Assembly (NCBI GenBank): GCA_950097015.1
Contig: CATNEN010000007.1
Coordinates: 1,984,001-2,048,000, forward strand
DNA from: Macrostomum hystrix
Taxonomy: Eukaryota; Platyhelminthes; Macrostomidae
Length of the DNA: 64,000 bases
Direction of reading: 5' to 3'
Part shown: positions 21,317 through 34,321 of the stretch, in pieces
Layout: each line of letters starts with the position of its first letter
Numbering within the stretch: position 1 is the stretch's first letter
Program-made: the position numbers and the translations under genes
The notes under the pieces: generated by a model
Seen by the model: only the letters and a program-made list of their open reading frames with translations
Told to the model about the DNA's origin: nothing
Database searches by the model: none

Positions 21317-22140
21317 GGGAAGACGGTGACAAAATAGATGTGTACTATCGGCAGCTTTCACTTCGTCTAATTTTTCAAAGCAGTTGAAAGTGATTAAACA
21401 ATGCTTTGAAAAAACGCCAAACACGTAACGCCTGTACAGCAAGGAAAACTACAGAGAAACGCCAGCTGTTCAGGTGCGAATTCAAATGCACTTTCCACGC
21501 GACAGTAGTAAACCAGCCGAAGTTTATTGCAGTACAAACTAATCTATTTAAACAGCCTTTTTAAGAGTCGACGACTAAATTGCGACAAGCGATTAGAGAC
21601 TATCTTTTCAAAGACCGGAGCTTTCTTACTATTGCGATTCCCACGTCGTTTCGATTTTCACCCTGGTTGATTTTCCTCAAATGAAAAGTTTGGTTGGATG
21701 ATCTCGAGTCAAGCTGCTCAAATTTATTATTTTTTTCTATAGAGAAAAGCAAAGCTGAGCAGAGCTCGAGTGTTTGAGTCGAGTCAACTGGGATCGTGTT
21801 ATCATTGGGGAGAATAGTAATAATGTACATGTGCGAACACACTCGACTGCACAAAACTGCTGGCAGCGAAAGTGCTCGCTTAGTACCAATGAAGCCGCGT
21901 GATTAAAAGAAATTTGAGAAGTCCACTCACTCACCCAGCTCAATCTGCCTCCTGCCCGACCCACACACTTCACTTCTCTCTAAGAGCTGACCTTGTGGAA
22001 GGTTCTGGCTCTGCTTCTCTGTCTGCAACATTAAAGAAGGCTTGCAGTTTTACTGGCGTGTTTCTGACAGACTCTGACACAGACACTGTTGCTGACACAT
22101 TTGACAGCCTGTCAGCAGGCTGCAGACCGCCAATATACCT
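21317..22140. other. Unique intergenic sequence
   Basis: No supported gene. Short open frames lack recognisable domains. Confidence 0.5.
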
Positions 22141-25100
22141 ATGGAGTGAGATACTAATGGGATGAGATACTAATTGGATGAGATACAAATTGGGATGAGA
22201 TACTAATGGGGTGAGATACTAATGGGATGAGATACTAATGGGATGAGATACTAATGGGATGAGATACTAATGGGATGAGATACTAATGGGATAAGATGCT
22301 AATTGGATGAGATACAAATTGGGATAAGATACTAATGGGGTGAGCTACTAATGGGGGTGAGATACTAATGGGTGAGATACTAATGGGGTGAGATACTAAT
22401 GGGATGAGATACTAATTGGATGAGATACAAATTGGGATGAGATACTAATGGGGTGAGATACTAATGGGATGAGATACTAATGGGATGAGATACTAATGGG
22501 ATGAGATACTAATGGGATGAGATACTAATGGGATGAGATACTAATGGGATGAGATACTAATGGGATAAGATGCTAATTGGATGAGATACTAATGGGATGA
22601 GCTACTAATGGGGGTGAGATACTAATGGGTGAGATACTAATGGGGTGAGATACTAATGGGGTGAGATAATGGGGTGAGATACTAATGGGGTGGGATGCTA
22701 ATGGGATAAGATGCTAATTGGATGAGATACAAATTGGGATAAGATACTAATGGGGTGAGCTACTAATGGGGGTGAGATACTAATGGGGTGAGATACTAAT
22801 GGGGTGAGATAATGGGGTGAGATACTAATGGGGTGAGATAATGGGGTGAGATACTAATGTGGTGAGATTATGGGATAAGATACTAATGGGATGAGATACT
22901 AATGCGATGAGATACTAATGGGGTGAGTACTGGGGTGAGATAATGGGGTGAGATACTACTGGGATGAGATACTAATGGGGTGAGATACTACTGGGGGTGA
23001 GATACTAATGGGTGAGATACTAATGGGGTTAGATACTAATGGGGTGAGATACTAATGGGGTGAGATAATGGGGTGAGATACTAATGTGGTGAGATTATGG
23101 GATAAGATACTAATGGGATGAGATACTAATGCGATGAGATACTAATGGGGTGAGTACTGGGGTGAGATAATGGGGTGAGATACTACTGGGATGAGATACT
23201 AATGGGGTGAGATACTACTGGGGGTGAGATACTAATGGGTGAGATACTAATGGGGTTAGATACTAATGGGGTGAGATACTAATGGGGTGAGATACTAATG
23301 GGTGAGATACTAATGGGGTTAGATACTAATGGGGTGAGATACTAATGGGGTGAGATACTAATGGGGTGAGATAATGGGGTGAGATACTAATGGGATGAGA
23401 TAATCGGGTGAGATACTAATGTGGTGAGATTATGGGATAAGATACTAATGGGATGAGATACTAATTGGATGAGATACAAATTGGGATGAGATACTAATGG
23501 GATAAGATACTAATGGGGTGAGATACTAATGGGGTGAGATACTACTGGGATGAGATACTAATGGGGTGAGATACTAATGGGGTGAGATACTAATGGGGTG
23601 AGATACTACTGGGTGAGATACTAATGGGGTGAGATAATGGGGTGAGATACTAATGGGGTGAGATACTAATGGGATGAGATACTAATGGGGTGAGATACTA
23701 ATGGGGTGAGATACTACTGGGATGAGATACTAATAGGATGAGATACTAATGCGATGAGATTCTAATGGGGTGAGTACTGGGGTGAGATAATGGGGTGAGA
23801 TACTACTGGGATGAGATACTAATGGGGTGAGATACTAATGGGGTGAGATACTAATGGGGTGAGATACTACTGGGTGAGATACTAATGGGGTGAGATACTA
23901 ATGGGGTGAGATACTAATGGGGTGAGATAATGGGGTGAGATACTAATGGGGTGAGATAATGGGGTGAGATACTAATGTGGTGAGATTATGGGATAAGATA
24001 CTAATGGGATGAGATAATAATTGGATGAGATACAAATTGGGATGAGATACTAATGGGATAAGATACTAATGGGGTGAGATACTAATGGGGTGAGATACTA
24101 CTGGGATGAGATACTAATGGGGTGAGATACTAATGGGGTGAGATACTACTGGGATGAGATACTAATGGGGTGAGATACTAATGGGGTGAGATACTACTGG
24201 GATGAGATACTAATAGGATGAGATACTAATGCGATGAGATACTAATGGGGTGAGTACTGGGGTGAGATAATGGGGTGAGATACTACTGGGATGAGATACT
24301 ACTGGGGTGAGATACTACTGGGGTGAGATAATGGGGTGATATACTAATGGGGTGAGATACTAATGGGGTGAGATACTAATGGGGTGAGATACTACTGGGT
24401 GAGATACTAATGGGGTGAGATAATGGGGTGAGATACTAATGGGGTGAGATACTAATGGGGTGTGATACTAATGGGGTGAGATAATGGGGTGAGATACTAC
24501 TGGGATGAGATACTAATAGGATGAGATACTAATGCGATGAGATACTAATGGGGTGAGATACTAATGGGATGAGATACTAATGGGATGAGATACTAATGGG
24601 ATGAGATACTAATGGGATGAGATACTAATGGGATAAGATGCTAATTGGATGAGATACAAATTGGGATAAGATACTAATGGGGTGAGCTACTAATGGGGGT
24701 GAGATACTAATGGGTGAGATACTAATGGGGTGAGATACTAATGGGATGAGATACTAATTGGATGAGATACAAATTGGGATGAGATACTAATGGGGTGAGA
24801 TACTAATGGGATGAGATACTAATGGGGTGAGATACTAATGGGATGAGATACTAATTGGATGAGATACAAATTGGGATGAGATACTAATGGGGTGAGATAC
24901 TAATGGGATAAGATGCTAATTGGATGAGATACTAATGGGATGAGCTACTAATGGGGGTGAGATACTAATGGGTGAGATACTAATGGGGTGAGATACTAAT
25001 GGGGTGAGATAATGGGGTGAGATACTAATGGGGTGGGATACTAATGGGATAAGATGCTAATTGGATGAGATACAAATTGGGATAAGATACTAATGGGGTG

Positions 25101-27399
25101 AGCTACTAATGGGGGTGAGATACTAATGGGGTGAGATACTAATGGGGTGAGATAATGGGGTGAGATACTAATGGGGTGAGATAATGGGGTGAGATACTAA
25201 TGTGGTGAGATTATGGGATAAGATACTAATGGGATGAGATACTAATGCGATGAGATACTAATGGGGTGAGTACTGGGGTGAGATAATGGGGTGAGATACT
25301 ACTGGGATGAGATACTAATGGGGTGAGATACTACTGGGGGTGAGATACTAATGGGTGAGATACTAATGGGGTTAGATACTAATGGGGTGAGATACTAATG
25401 GGGTGAGATACTAATGGGTGAGATACTAATGGGGTTAGATACTAATGGGGTGAGATACTAATGGGGTGAGATACTAATGGGGTGAGATAATGGGGTGAGA
25501 TACTAATGGGATGAGATAATCGGGTGAGATACTAATGTGGTGAGATTATGGGATAAGATACTAATGGGATGAGATACTAATTGGATGAGATACAAATTGG
25601 GATGAGATACTAATGGGATAAGATACTAATGGGGTGAGATACTAATGGGGTGAGATACTACTGGGATGAGATACTAATGGGGTGAGATACTAATGGGGTG
25701 AGATACTAATGGGGTGAGATACTACTGGGTGAGATACTAATGGGGTGAGATAATGGGGTGAGATACTAATGGGGTGAGATACTAATGGGATGAGATACTA
25801 ATGGGGTGAGATACTAATGGGGTGAGATACTACTGGGATGAGATACTAATAGGATGAGATACTAATGCGATGAGATTCTAATGGGGTGAGTACTGGGGTG
25901 AGATAATGGGGTGAGATACTACTGGGATGAGATACTAATGGGGTGAGATACTAATGGGGTGAGATACTAATGGGGTGAGATACTACTGGGTGAGATACTA
26001 ATGGGGTGAGATACTAATGGGGTGAGATACTAATGGGGTGAGATAATGGGGTGAGATACTAATGGGGTGAGATAATGGGGTGAGATACTAATGTGGTGAG
26101 ATTATGGGATAAGATACTAATGGGATGAGATAATAATTGGATGAGATACAAATTGGGATGAGATACTAATGGGATAAGATACTAATGGGGTGAGATACTA
26201 ATGGGGTGAGATACTACTGGGATGAGATACTAATGGGGTGAGATACTAATGGGGTGAGATACTACTGGGATGAGATACTAATGGGGTGAGATACTAATGG
26301 GGTGAGATACTACTGGGATGAGATACTAATAGGATGAGATACTAATGCGATGAGATACTAATGGGGTGAGTACTGGGGTGAGATAATGGGGTGAGATACT
26401 ACTGGGATGAGATACTACTGGGGTGAGATACTACTGGGGTGAGATAATGGGGTGATATACTAATGGGGTGAGATACTAATGGGGTGAGATACTAATGGGG
26501 TGAGATACTACTGGGTGAGATACTAATGGGGTGAGATAATGGGGTGAGATACTAATGGGGTGAGATACTAATGGGGTGTGATACTAATGGGGTGAGATAA
26601 TGGGGTGAGATACTACTGGGATGAGATACTAATAGGATGAGATACTAATGCGATGAGATACTAATGGGGTGAGTACTGGGGTGAGATAATGGGGTGAGAT
26701 ACTACTGGGATGAGATACTAATGGGGTGAGATACTAATGGGGTGAGATACTAATGGGGTGAGATACTACTGGGTGAGATACTAATGGGGTGAGATACTAA
26801 TGGGGTGAGATACTAATGGGGTGAGATAATGGGGTGAGATACTAATGGGGTGAGATAATGGGGTGAGATACTAATGTGGTGAGATTATGGGATAAGATAC
26901 TAATGGGATGAGATAATAATTGGATGAGATACAAATTGGGATGAGATACTAATGGGATAAGATACTAATGGGGTGAGATACTAATGGGGTGAGATACTAC
27001 TGGGATGAGATACTAATGGGGTGAGATACTAATGGGGTGAGATACTACTGGGATGAGATACTAATGGGGTGAGATACTAATGGGGTGAGATACTACTGGG
27101 ATGAGATACTAATAGGATGAGATACTAATGCGATGAGATACTAATGGGGTGAGTACTGGGGTGAGATAATGGGGTGAGATACTACTGGGATGAGATACTA
27201 CTGGGGTGAGATACTACTGGGGTGAGATAATGGGGTGATATACTAATGGGGTGAGATACTAATGGGGTGAGATACTAATGGGGTGAGATACTACTGGGTG
27301 AGATACTAATGGGGTGAGATAATGGGGTGAGATACTAATGGGGTGAGATACTAATGGGGTGTGATACTAATGGGGTGAGATAATGGGGTGAGATACGAA
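22141..27399. repeat. 16-bp satellite with nested duplications, about 330 units
   Basis: Unit GAGATACTAATGGGGT, with GGGAT, ACTACT, TTGGAT/ACAAATTGG and 9-10-bp short units (GAGATAATGGGGT). The marker string ATAAGATGCTAATTGG recurs about 2,342 bp apart (22291 and 24633), and GCGATGAGATTCTAAT recurs 2,116 bp apart (23751 and 25867). The difference is explained by an internal duplication of about 226 bp in the first block. TAATAATTGG units at about 24013, 26129 and 26911 show a further 782-bp block. Confidence 0.96.
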
Positions 27400-28060
27400 G
27401 GTGATGTGATTACTTGAAGTGTTTGGGAATCGGAGTCAGTGAGGGGAATGCAAGAAGTTGAAATAATTAGAGAGAGAATATTCTGCACTCGAATTTGACA
27501 CTTTCTGTAGGTCTGCCAGATTTATAAATATTATATTTCTCAGACAATTTATGACCATCTTGCCGCCGCCTTATCTGGACTATTTTTAATGCCAAAAGTT
27601 TCCAAGATGAGAACTGATAAAAGTACACCAGGCTGCTCCATTTCCAATCCGGATTTATGCCCAGTTCGGGGTGTCGTGGGGTTCCCAATCAGAGAATTGA
27701 CACCAGAGGACTCAATCAGGCTACTCAGCGCCCACTGGGAGAGGGCATCAAATGAATTGCCGGCCAGAAACTGGCATCTGGTCCGCCTGTTAATGAAAGA
27801 AACATGGCCGCCTAAATGCGCACTCTAGTGGCCATTGTGGCAGCTAGACATGACTGAGAAAAGTGACTTGCTACACTGGAAGGATTTTCCTGATTTCTGC
27901 TTCTGTAGCAGCAGAAGCAGCAGCACTGTAGCGTCAAAGATATCTTTTCGTGACGCACGAGATTATCCGTAAAGTTGATTTACTTAAGCAACCCAAATCA
28001 GTTTGAAACTTTTCATTCTTCAGATAGCTATCACACTTGCCGCTATCCATGCTGCTCCCT
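27400..28060. other. Unique intergenic sequence
   Basis: No gene is supported. The 79-aa frame 27589-27828 has no recognisable domain. Confidence 0.5.
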
Positions 28061-28082
28061 TCTATCCCTCTATCCTACCCCC

Positions 28083-28450
28083 TTTCTCCTCTCCTCTCTC
28101 CTCTCTCCTCTCAGCTCTCTCCTCTCTCCTCTCTCCTCTCTCCTCTCTCCTCTTTCCTCTCTCCTCTCTCCTCTCTCCTCTTTCCTCTCTCCTCTCTCCT
28201 CTCTCCTCTTTCCTCTCACCTCTCTCCTCTCTCCTCTCACCTCTCTCCTCTCTCCTCTCACCTCTCTCCTCTCTCCTCTCACCTCTCTCCTCTCTCCTCT
28301 CTCCTCTCTCCTCTCTCCTCTCTCCTCTCACCTCTCTCCTCTCTCCTCTCTCCTCTCTCCTCTTTCCTCTCACCTCTCTCCTCTCTCCTCTCACCTCTCT
28401 CCTCTTTCCTCTCTCCTCTCACCTCTCTCCTCTCTCGTCTTTACTCTCAC
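28083..28450. repeat. 7-bp pyrimidine repeat (TCTCTCC)n
   Basis: About 50 copies of TCTCTCC with CTCAC and CTTTCC variants. It gives stop-free frames such as 27975-28760. Confidence 0.95.
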
Positions 28451-28760
28451 CTGTTTTCTCTATCCCGCTCCCTCTCTCCCTCTCTCTGACTCCCTCTCTC
28501 CCTCCCTCTCTCTCCCCTCCCTCCCTCCCTCTCTCCCTCCCTCTCCCTCTCCCCCTCCCTCTCTCCCTCCCTCTCCCCCTCCCTCTCTCCTTCCCTCTCT
28601 CCCTCCCTCTCTCCATCTCTCCCTCTCTCTCCCTCTCCCTCCCTCTCTCCCTCCCTCTCCCTCTCTCTCCCTCTCTCTCCCTCTCTGCCTCCCTCTCTCC
28701 CTCCCTCTCTCCCCCTCTCTCTCCCTCTCTGCCTCCCTCTCTCTACCTCTCTCCCTCTAA
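28451..28760. repeat. Irregular CT-rich low-complexity tract (CCCTCTCT type)
   Basis: This continues the previous tract with CCCTCTCT and CCCTCCCT modules and no fixed period. Strongly homopyrimidine. Confidence 0.93.
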
Positions 28761-29207
28761 GGTTTTCCGTGTATTTAACTTTATTAGTTTGAGGCCGTAT
28801 TCGGTGCCCGTGCACGTTTTCCTTTAATTTTAGTGTGACTCCTTCCTGTGTATTTGTTCTTTGCTCACCTTTTGTATTTTATTCTCGCTCGCCTATTTCG
28901 CTTTAAGGTCATTCCGACCGCCCACCTGTACAGTTTTAAACACCAACCCCGCTTTTCTTAGAGTTTTTGACCTATCATAATGTACTTACTAGGGTTTTAC
29001 ACAATTGAGCTCTCTCTCTCTCTCTCTCTCTCTCTTTCTATCAATTTTTATCGGCATTTAAAACTTTATATCACGCCAATTAAAATTCGCTTTTTTCTGC
29101 CCTGACGAAGAATTTTTAATTCGAAATATCGGCAAAATTAAAATTAAAGTCAGCTTTAACTCTTCACCGCGTCAGTGCCTGGGATTGGAGGTGCTCTTCT
29201 ATCTCTT
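28761..29207. other. AT-rich spacer with (CT)n and a TGACGAAG hairpin motif
   Basis: A (TC)n microsatellite occupies about 29009-29035. At about 29098-29133 the sequence GCCCTGACGAAG, a GAATT/AATTC stem, CGAAA and GGC form nested stems. The same layout recurs at about 29471-29507. This resembles a retroelement-associated hairpin, but I cannot assign an element. Confidence 0.5.
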
Positions 29208-29301
29208 CCCCTCTCTCCCTCTCCCTCCCTCTCCCTCCCTCTCCCTCCCTCTCCCTCCCTCTCCCTCCCTCTCCCTCCCTCTCCCTCCCTCTCCCTCCCT
29301 C
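29208..29301. repeat. 10-bp repeat (CTCCCTCCCT), about 9 units
   Basis: A perfect short homopyrimidine array. Confidence 0.93.
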
Positions 29302-29666
29302 TTACTTTTCCGACAATGCTAGTGACAGGGGGGTTCGATGTACTTCTCCTCAGTCATCTCTTCTCTCACTCCTCATCTGGATCCACTCTAATCTCTCCTG
29401 TCTCCCACTCACACATTTTCCTTTGTCCTCCTATCTGTCCCCTCTGAAACTGTCAGCACTGGGCTGCGGTGCCTGACGAAGATATACGAGTATACCAAAC
29501 GGCACCCAGCTGTCACAGCTGGGGGTGTCCCGACTCATCCGGCGCATCACCTCGCATCCGCATAAATAATTTGGCAGCCCATCAGATGCAAAATTCAGTC
29601 TAGCAAGTGCCTGCCAAATTTGCTCTACTAAAGAAACCAAATATGATTTCCAGCTGTCTGGCATCC

Positions 29667-29723
29667 TGATAATTGTGACAGAACGACTGCCTATGAGGCC
29701 TCACTGAATGAACATGAACCCAT
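29667..29723. repeat. Dispersed 57-bp repeat, copy A
   Basis: Identical to 34265-34321 except for one G/A change. It starts TGATAATTGTGACAGAACGA and ends CATGAACCCAT. It sits about 40 bp before the TCAC array. Confidence 0.93.
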
Positions 29724-29766
29724 GTCTGGGAGAGATCAAGAAGTATATGGTTCTTGACTGAATCAT

Positions 29767-30553
29767 CCACTCACTCACTCACTCACTCACACACTCACTC
29801 ACTCACTTATTCACACACTCACACACTCACTTATTCACACACTCACACACTCACTCACTCACTCACTCACTCACTCACTCACTCACTCACACACTCACTC
29901 ACTCACTCACTCGCTCGCTCACTCACTCACTCACTCACTCTGTCAGTCACTCACTCACTCACTCGCTCACTCACTCACTCACTCACTCTCTCAGTCACTC
30001 ACTCACTCACTCTGTCAGTCACTCACTCACTCGCTCGCTCACTCACTCACTCACTCACTCTGTCAGTCACTCACTCACTCACTCGCTCACTCACTCACTC
30101 ACTCACTCTCTCAGTCACTCACTCACTCACTCGCTCACTCACTCACTCACTCTCTCAGTCACTCACTCACTCACTCACTCACTCACTCGCTCGCTCACTC
30201 ACTCTCTCAGTCACTCACTCACTCACTCGCTCACTCACTCACTCACTCTCTCAGTCACTCACTCACTCACTCGCTCACTCACTCACTCACTCACTCTCTC
30301 AGTCACTCACTCACTCACTCACTCACTCACTCACTCACTCACTCACTCACTCACTCACTCACTCACTCACTCACTCACACACTCACTCACTCACTCACTC
30401 ACTCACTCACTCACTCACACACTCACTCACTCACTCACTCACTCACTCACTCACACACTCACTCACTCACTCACTCACTCACTCACTCACTCACTCACTC
30501 ACTCACTCACTCACTCACTCACTCACTCACTCACTCACTCACTCACTCACTCA
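29767..30553. repeat. (TCAC)n tetranucleotide array with CTCG and TCTGTCAG variants
   Basis: About 195 tetranucleotides. Interruptions (ACTCGCTCG, CTCTCTCAGTCACTC) are repeated in blocks, showing secondary duplication. The 269-aa Thr/His/Ser/Leu frame 29754-30563 is a repeat translation. Confidence 0.96.
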
Positions 30554-31616
30554 ATTTGGATAGTTTTGAAAATCCGAAGAGCTCCAGAAAGAGCGCACCT
30601 GGCAGCTCCGTGACAACAGGTCGCGGGCGCCTTTCAACCCAATCTCACCGCCCTCTGCTAAATGCCTCCCGACTTTCCCAGCTTGAGCAGGTCTCATTCC
30701 TCTCATCCCGGAAGGCAGGGCAGTCTGGCATTCACTCAATTTGTATGCCGTCAGAAAAAATTGCCTTTTTTGTCATTTTTGTCTTCCCGATGAATCCCCC
30801 CAGCTGCTCTCCCATCTCCCTGTCTCCCAGAATTCTCTCTGGATCAGTTTCAATTTCTGTTCGCCAAGCCGCTGTGCAAACAGGCCCCCGTCGCCTCTTT
30901 TTTCGTCGTTTTGTTTCTGTGCCGCCCTGCAGCTTTTCCTTGCTGTATTTTTTAATCCTATTAGTAGTTTGGGATTTCTGTCTGTTTCTACAAGTAATTT
31001 AGGTCCGAAATTCTCTGTGAACACTTTTCATTGAAAAAAAAATTATTGAAGAAATCAATAACATTACCTTTGTATCGGTGCTAAATTTCCGTGAGACCGT
31101 TTATTGTGATTTCCTGATGATGAGATCTGAAGTTAAAGAAAATATTTGAAGCTAGACCTGCTTGCTGCTCGAATTTTTCCCTCATTTCCTGCTATCTGAG
31201 ACGGTCTTAAAGCAGCAAACGGTAACTGGTGTTGATAGTGGTCGAGAGAGGCGCCATGGAGATAGGCTGAGAAAGGCTCTGATTGGCTGGCGGGTGAGGC
31301 CCAAAATAGACCGTCTGTTCTGCTTTGGGGACTCTTGTTACAGCCAGTGACGAAACGGCAGTTAAGGAGAGCGAGACCCTGACGCCACCAAGTGAGGATG
31401 CGATCCTCACCTCGAGTGTCATTTTCTGCCTTTCTTTCTTGACAGCGGAACACGAACCCAGCACAGAAGTGACAATTAGCGATTGAAACTGCGTGTAACT
31501 GAAGCCTCCGCCAGTTGGTTGGAGTGTGCGATGCTGACACTTCATTCCACTAATATTAGCAGCTCTGAAACCTGCGAGCTTTCAATGATCCGAGACTAGA
31601 GCAACCTTCATCACTC
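30554..31616. other. Unique intergenic sequence
   Basis: Several open frames of 60-148 aa overlap on both strands with no recognisable domain or splice-site support. No array is seen. Confidence 0.5.
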
Positions 31617-31795
31617 ATTCACTCATTCATCCACTCACTCACTCACTCACTCTGTCAGTCACGCACTCTGTCAGTCACTCACTCTGTCAGTCACTCACTC
31701 ACTCACTCACTCACTCACACACTCACTCACTCACTCACTCACTCTCTCACTCACTCACTCACTCACTCAGTCACACACTCACTCACTCACACCCA
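31617..31795. repeat. Second (TCAC)n array
   Basis: Same tetranucleotide and the same CTCTGTCAGTCA interruptions as 29767-30553, about 1.1 kb away, so the two probably share an origin. Confidence 0.95.
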
Positions 31796-32223
31796 CACCC
31801 CTAATTCCCCAATGAAGGGTTGTCAGAAATGAGCATCGGTTGAAAAGTCCACGCGGTGAAGGACAGACGAAACACTCGAGTCCCGAGTCGTAGTGGAAGC
31901 TCACGTGGAGCCACAAATTTGCCAGCTGTCCTTTTTCAACTGAAAGATTCAGTCGCATTGTTACAGATAGTCTCACGGTTTGATCTTTCCCTTCTACTCA
32001 GCAAACACATTTTAATTTTTCCATTGTGCAGTACACAAGTTCGCCTTTGCAGACCATAGCAAAAATATTTTGAAGCTCACTTCTCAAAGTATTTTCCAAA
32101 GAATGTACTGTCAAGTGAGAGCGAAAGACCTGACTGTCGTAGTAGCGGCCTACAGTTTTTATTTCCAGAAAACGTCTCTGCAATCATTCCTTGCTCACGC
32201 CCAAAACAATCAATTCCGGTTTC
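31796..32223. other. Unique intergenic sequence
   Basis: No supported gene or array. Confidence 0.5.
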
Positions 32224-33775
32224 AAATCCCGACTCAAGGTCTGTCCATCAAACGACTCAAATCCCGACTCAAAATCTGTCCAGCAACCGACTCAAAGTCT
32301 GTCCAGCAACCGACTCAAATCCCAACTCAAAATCTGTCCAGTAAACGACTCGAATCCCGACTCAAAGTCTGTCCAGCAACCGAGTCAAATCCCGACTCAA
32401 AATCTGTCCAGTAAACGACTCGAATCCCGACTCAAAGTCTGTAAATCAAACGGCTCACATCCCGACTCAAAATCTGTCCAGCAAACGACTCAAATCCCGA
32501 CTCAAAATCTGTCCAGTAAACGACTCGAATCCCGACTCAAAGTCTGTAAATCAAACGGCTCACATCCCGACTCAAAATCTGTCCAGCAAACGACTCAAAT
32601 CCCGACTCAAAATCTGTCCAGTAAACGACTCGAATCCCGACTCAAAGTCTGTAAATCAAACGGCTCACATCCCGACTCAAAATCTGTCCAGCAAACGACT
32701 CAAATCCCGACTCAAAATCTGTCCAGTAAACGACTCGAATCCCGACTCAAAGTCTGTCCAGCAACCGACTCAAATCCCGACTCAAAATCTGTCCAGCAAA
32801 CGACTCAAATCCCGACTCAAAATCTGTCCAGTAAACGACTCGAATCCCGACTCAAAATCTGTCCAGTAAACGACTCAAATCCTGACTCAAAGTCTGTCCG
32901 GCAACCGACTCAAATCCCGACTCAAAATCTGTCCAGTAAACGACTCGAATCCCGACTCAAAGTCTGTAAATCAAACGGCTCACATCCCGACTCAAAATCT
33001 GTCCAGCAAACGACTCAAATCCCGACTCAAAATCTGTCCAGTAAACGACTCGAATCCCGACTCAAAGTCTGTAAATCAAACGGCTCACATCCCGACTCAA
33101 AATCTGTCCAGCAAACGACTCAAATCCCGACTCAAAATCTGTCCAGTAAACGACTCGAATCCCGACTCAAAGTCTGTAAATCAAACGGCTCACATCCCGA
33201 CTCAAAATCTGTCCAGCAAACGACTCAAATCCCGACTCAAAATCTGTCCAGTAAACGACTCGAATCCCGACTCAAAGTCTGTCCAGCAACCGACTCAAAT
33301 CCCGACTCAAAATCTGTCCAGCAAACGACTCAAATCCCGACTCAAAATCTGTCCAGCAAACGACTCAAATCCCGACTCAAAATCTGTCCAGTAAACGACT
33401 CGAATCCCGACTCAAAATCTGTCCAGCAAACGACTCAAATCCTGACTCAAAGTCTGTCCGGCAACCGACTCAAATCCCGACTCAAAGTCTGTCCAGCAAC
33501 CGACTCAAATCCCGACTCAAAATCTGTCCAGTAAACGACTCGAATCCCGACTCAAAGTCTGTAAATCAAACGGCTCAAATCCCGACTCAAAATTTGTCCA
33601 GCAAACGACTCAAATCCCGACTCAAAATCTGTCCAGTAAACGACTCGAATCCCGACTCAAAGTCTGTAAATCAAACGGCTCAAATCCCGACTCAAAATTT
33701 GTCCAGCAAACGACTCAAATCCCGACTCAAAATCTGTCCAGCAAACGGCTCAAATCCGACTCAAAATCTGTCCTG
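32224..33775. repeat. 35-bp minisatellite with 105-bp higher order, about 44 units
   Basis: The unit includes ACTCAAATCCCGACTCAAAA and TCTGTCCAG. Units with CAAACGA, TAAACGACTCG and AAATCAAACGGCTCAC alternate in threes, giving a 105-bp (35-codon) period. The resulting 447-aa open frame (32191-33534) has no start context, splice sites or known fold and is rejected as a gene. Confidence 0.95.
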
Positions 33776-34047
33776 AGTACACTCGTATGACTCGAACTCG
33801 AGCTCTCAGTCTGTTAATTATTATGGAAAACTTTCCCTGGCGATTGAAAGCATAATTTTCTCTCCTTTGTGACAATCGATGCAGTAATTAATTAAGGGGA
33901 AAAGGCTAGAAAAAACTTATCATGAGTTAACTCAAATATAGACAGCTCGAAATAAGCTTTTTAGGACAAATTAGTCATAGTCCTCAATTAGTCACGTCTC
34001 AATCAGTCGGTGTCGAGCAGAATGGACTCGATTAGACTTTATGTTAC
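33776..34047. other. Unique spacer
   Basis: No feature recognised. Confidence 0.5.
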
Positions 34048-34264
34048 TCAACTTCCTCATCAAGTATCTATTCTCACAGTGTCTTACTCATCGTCCTCAT
34101 CAAGTATCTATTCTCACAGTGTCTTACTCATCGTCCTCATCAAGTATCTATTCTCACAGTGTCTTACTCATCTTCCTCATCAAGTATCTATTCTCACAGT
34201 GTCTTACTCATCTTCCTCATCAAGTATCTATTCTCACAGTGTCTTACTCATCTTCCTCATCAAG
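34048..34264. repeat. 40-bp minisatellite, about 5.5 units
   Basis: Units carry CCTCATCAAGTATCTATTC and CACAGTGTCTTACTCAT. The last partial unit passes directly into dispersed-repeat copy B. Confidence 0.94.
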
Positions 34265-34321
34265 TGATAATTGTGACAGAACGACTGCCTATAAGGCCTC
34301 ACTGAATGAACATGAACCCAT
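34265..34321. repeat. Dispersed 57-bp repeat, copy B
   Basis: See copy A at 29667-29723. Beyond base 34321 the two copies diverge by an indel of about 20 bp and then share GGTTCTT. Confidence 0.93.

Noticed and set aside
29098-29133. Hammerhead ribozyme core (CTGACGA ... CGAAA)
   Set aside because: The flanks pair with each other instead of forming stems I and III, there is an extra A before the stem, and the second copy has CCAAA; no cleavage-site strand was found.
29754-30563. 269-aa Thr/His/Ser/Leu frame
   Set aside because: Translation of (TCAC)n.
30551-31545. Overlapping frames of 60-148 aa on both strands
   Set aside because: No recognisable family and no consistent exon structure; expected by chance.
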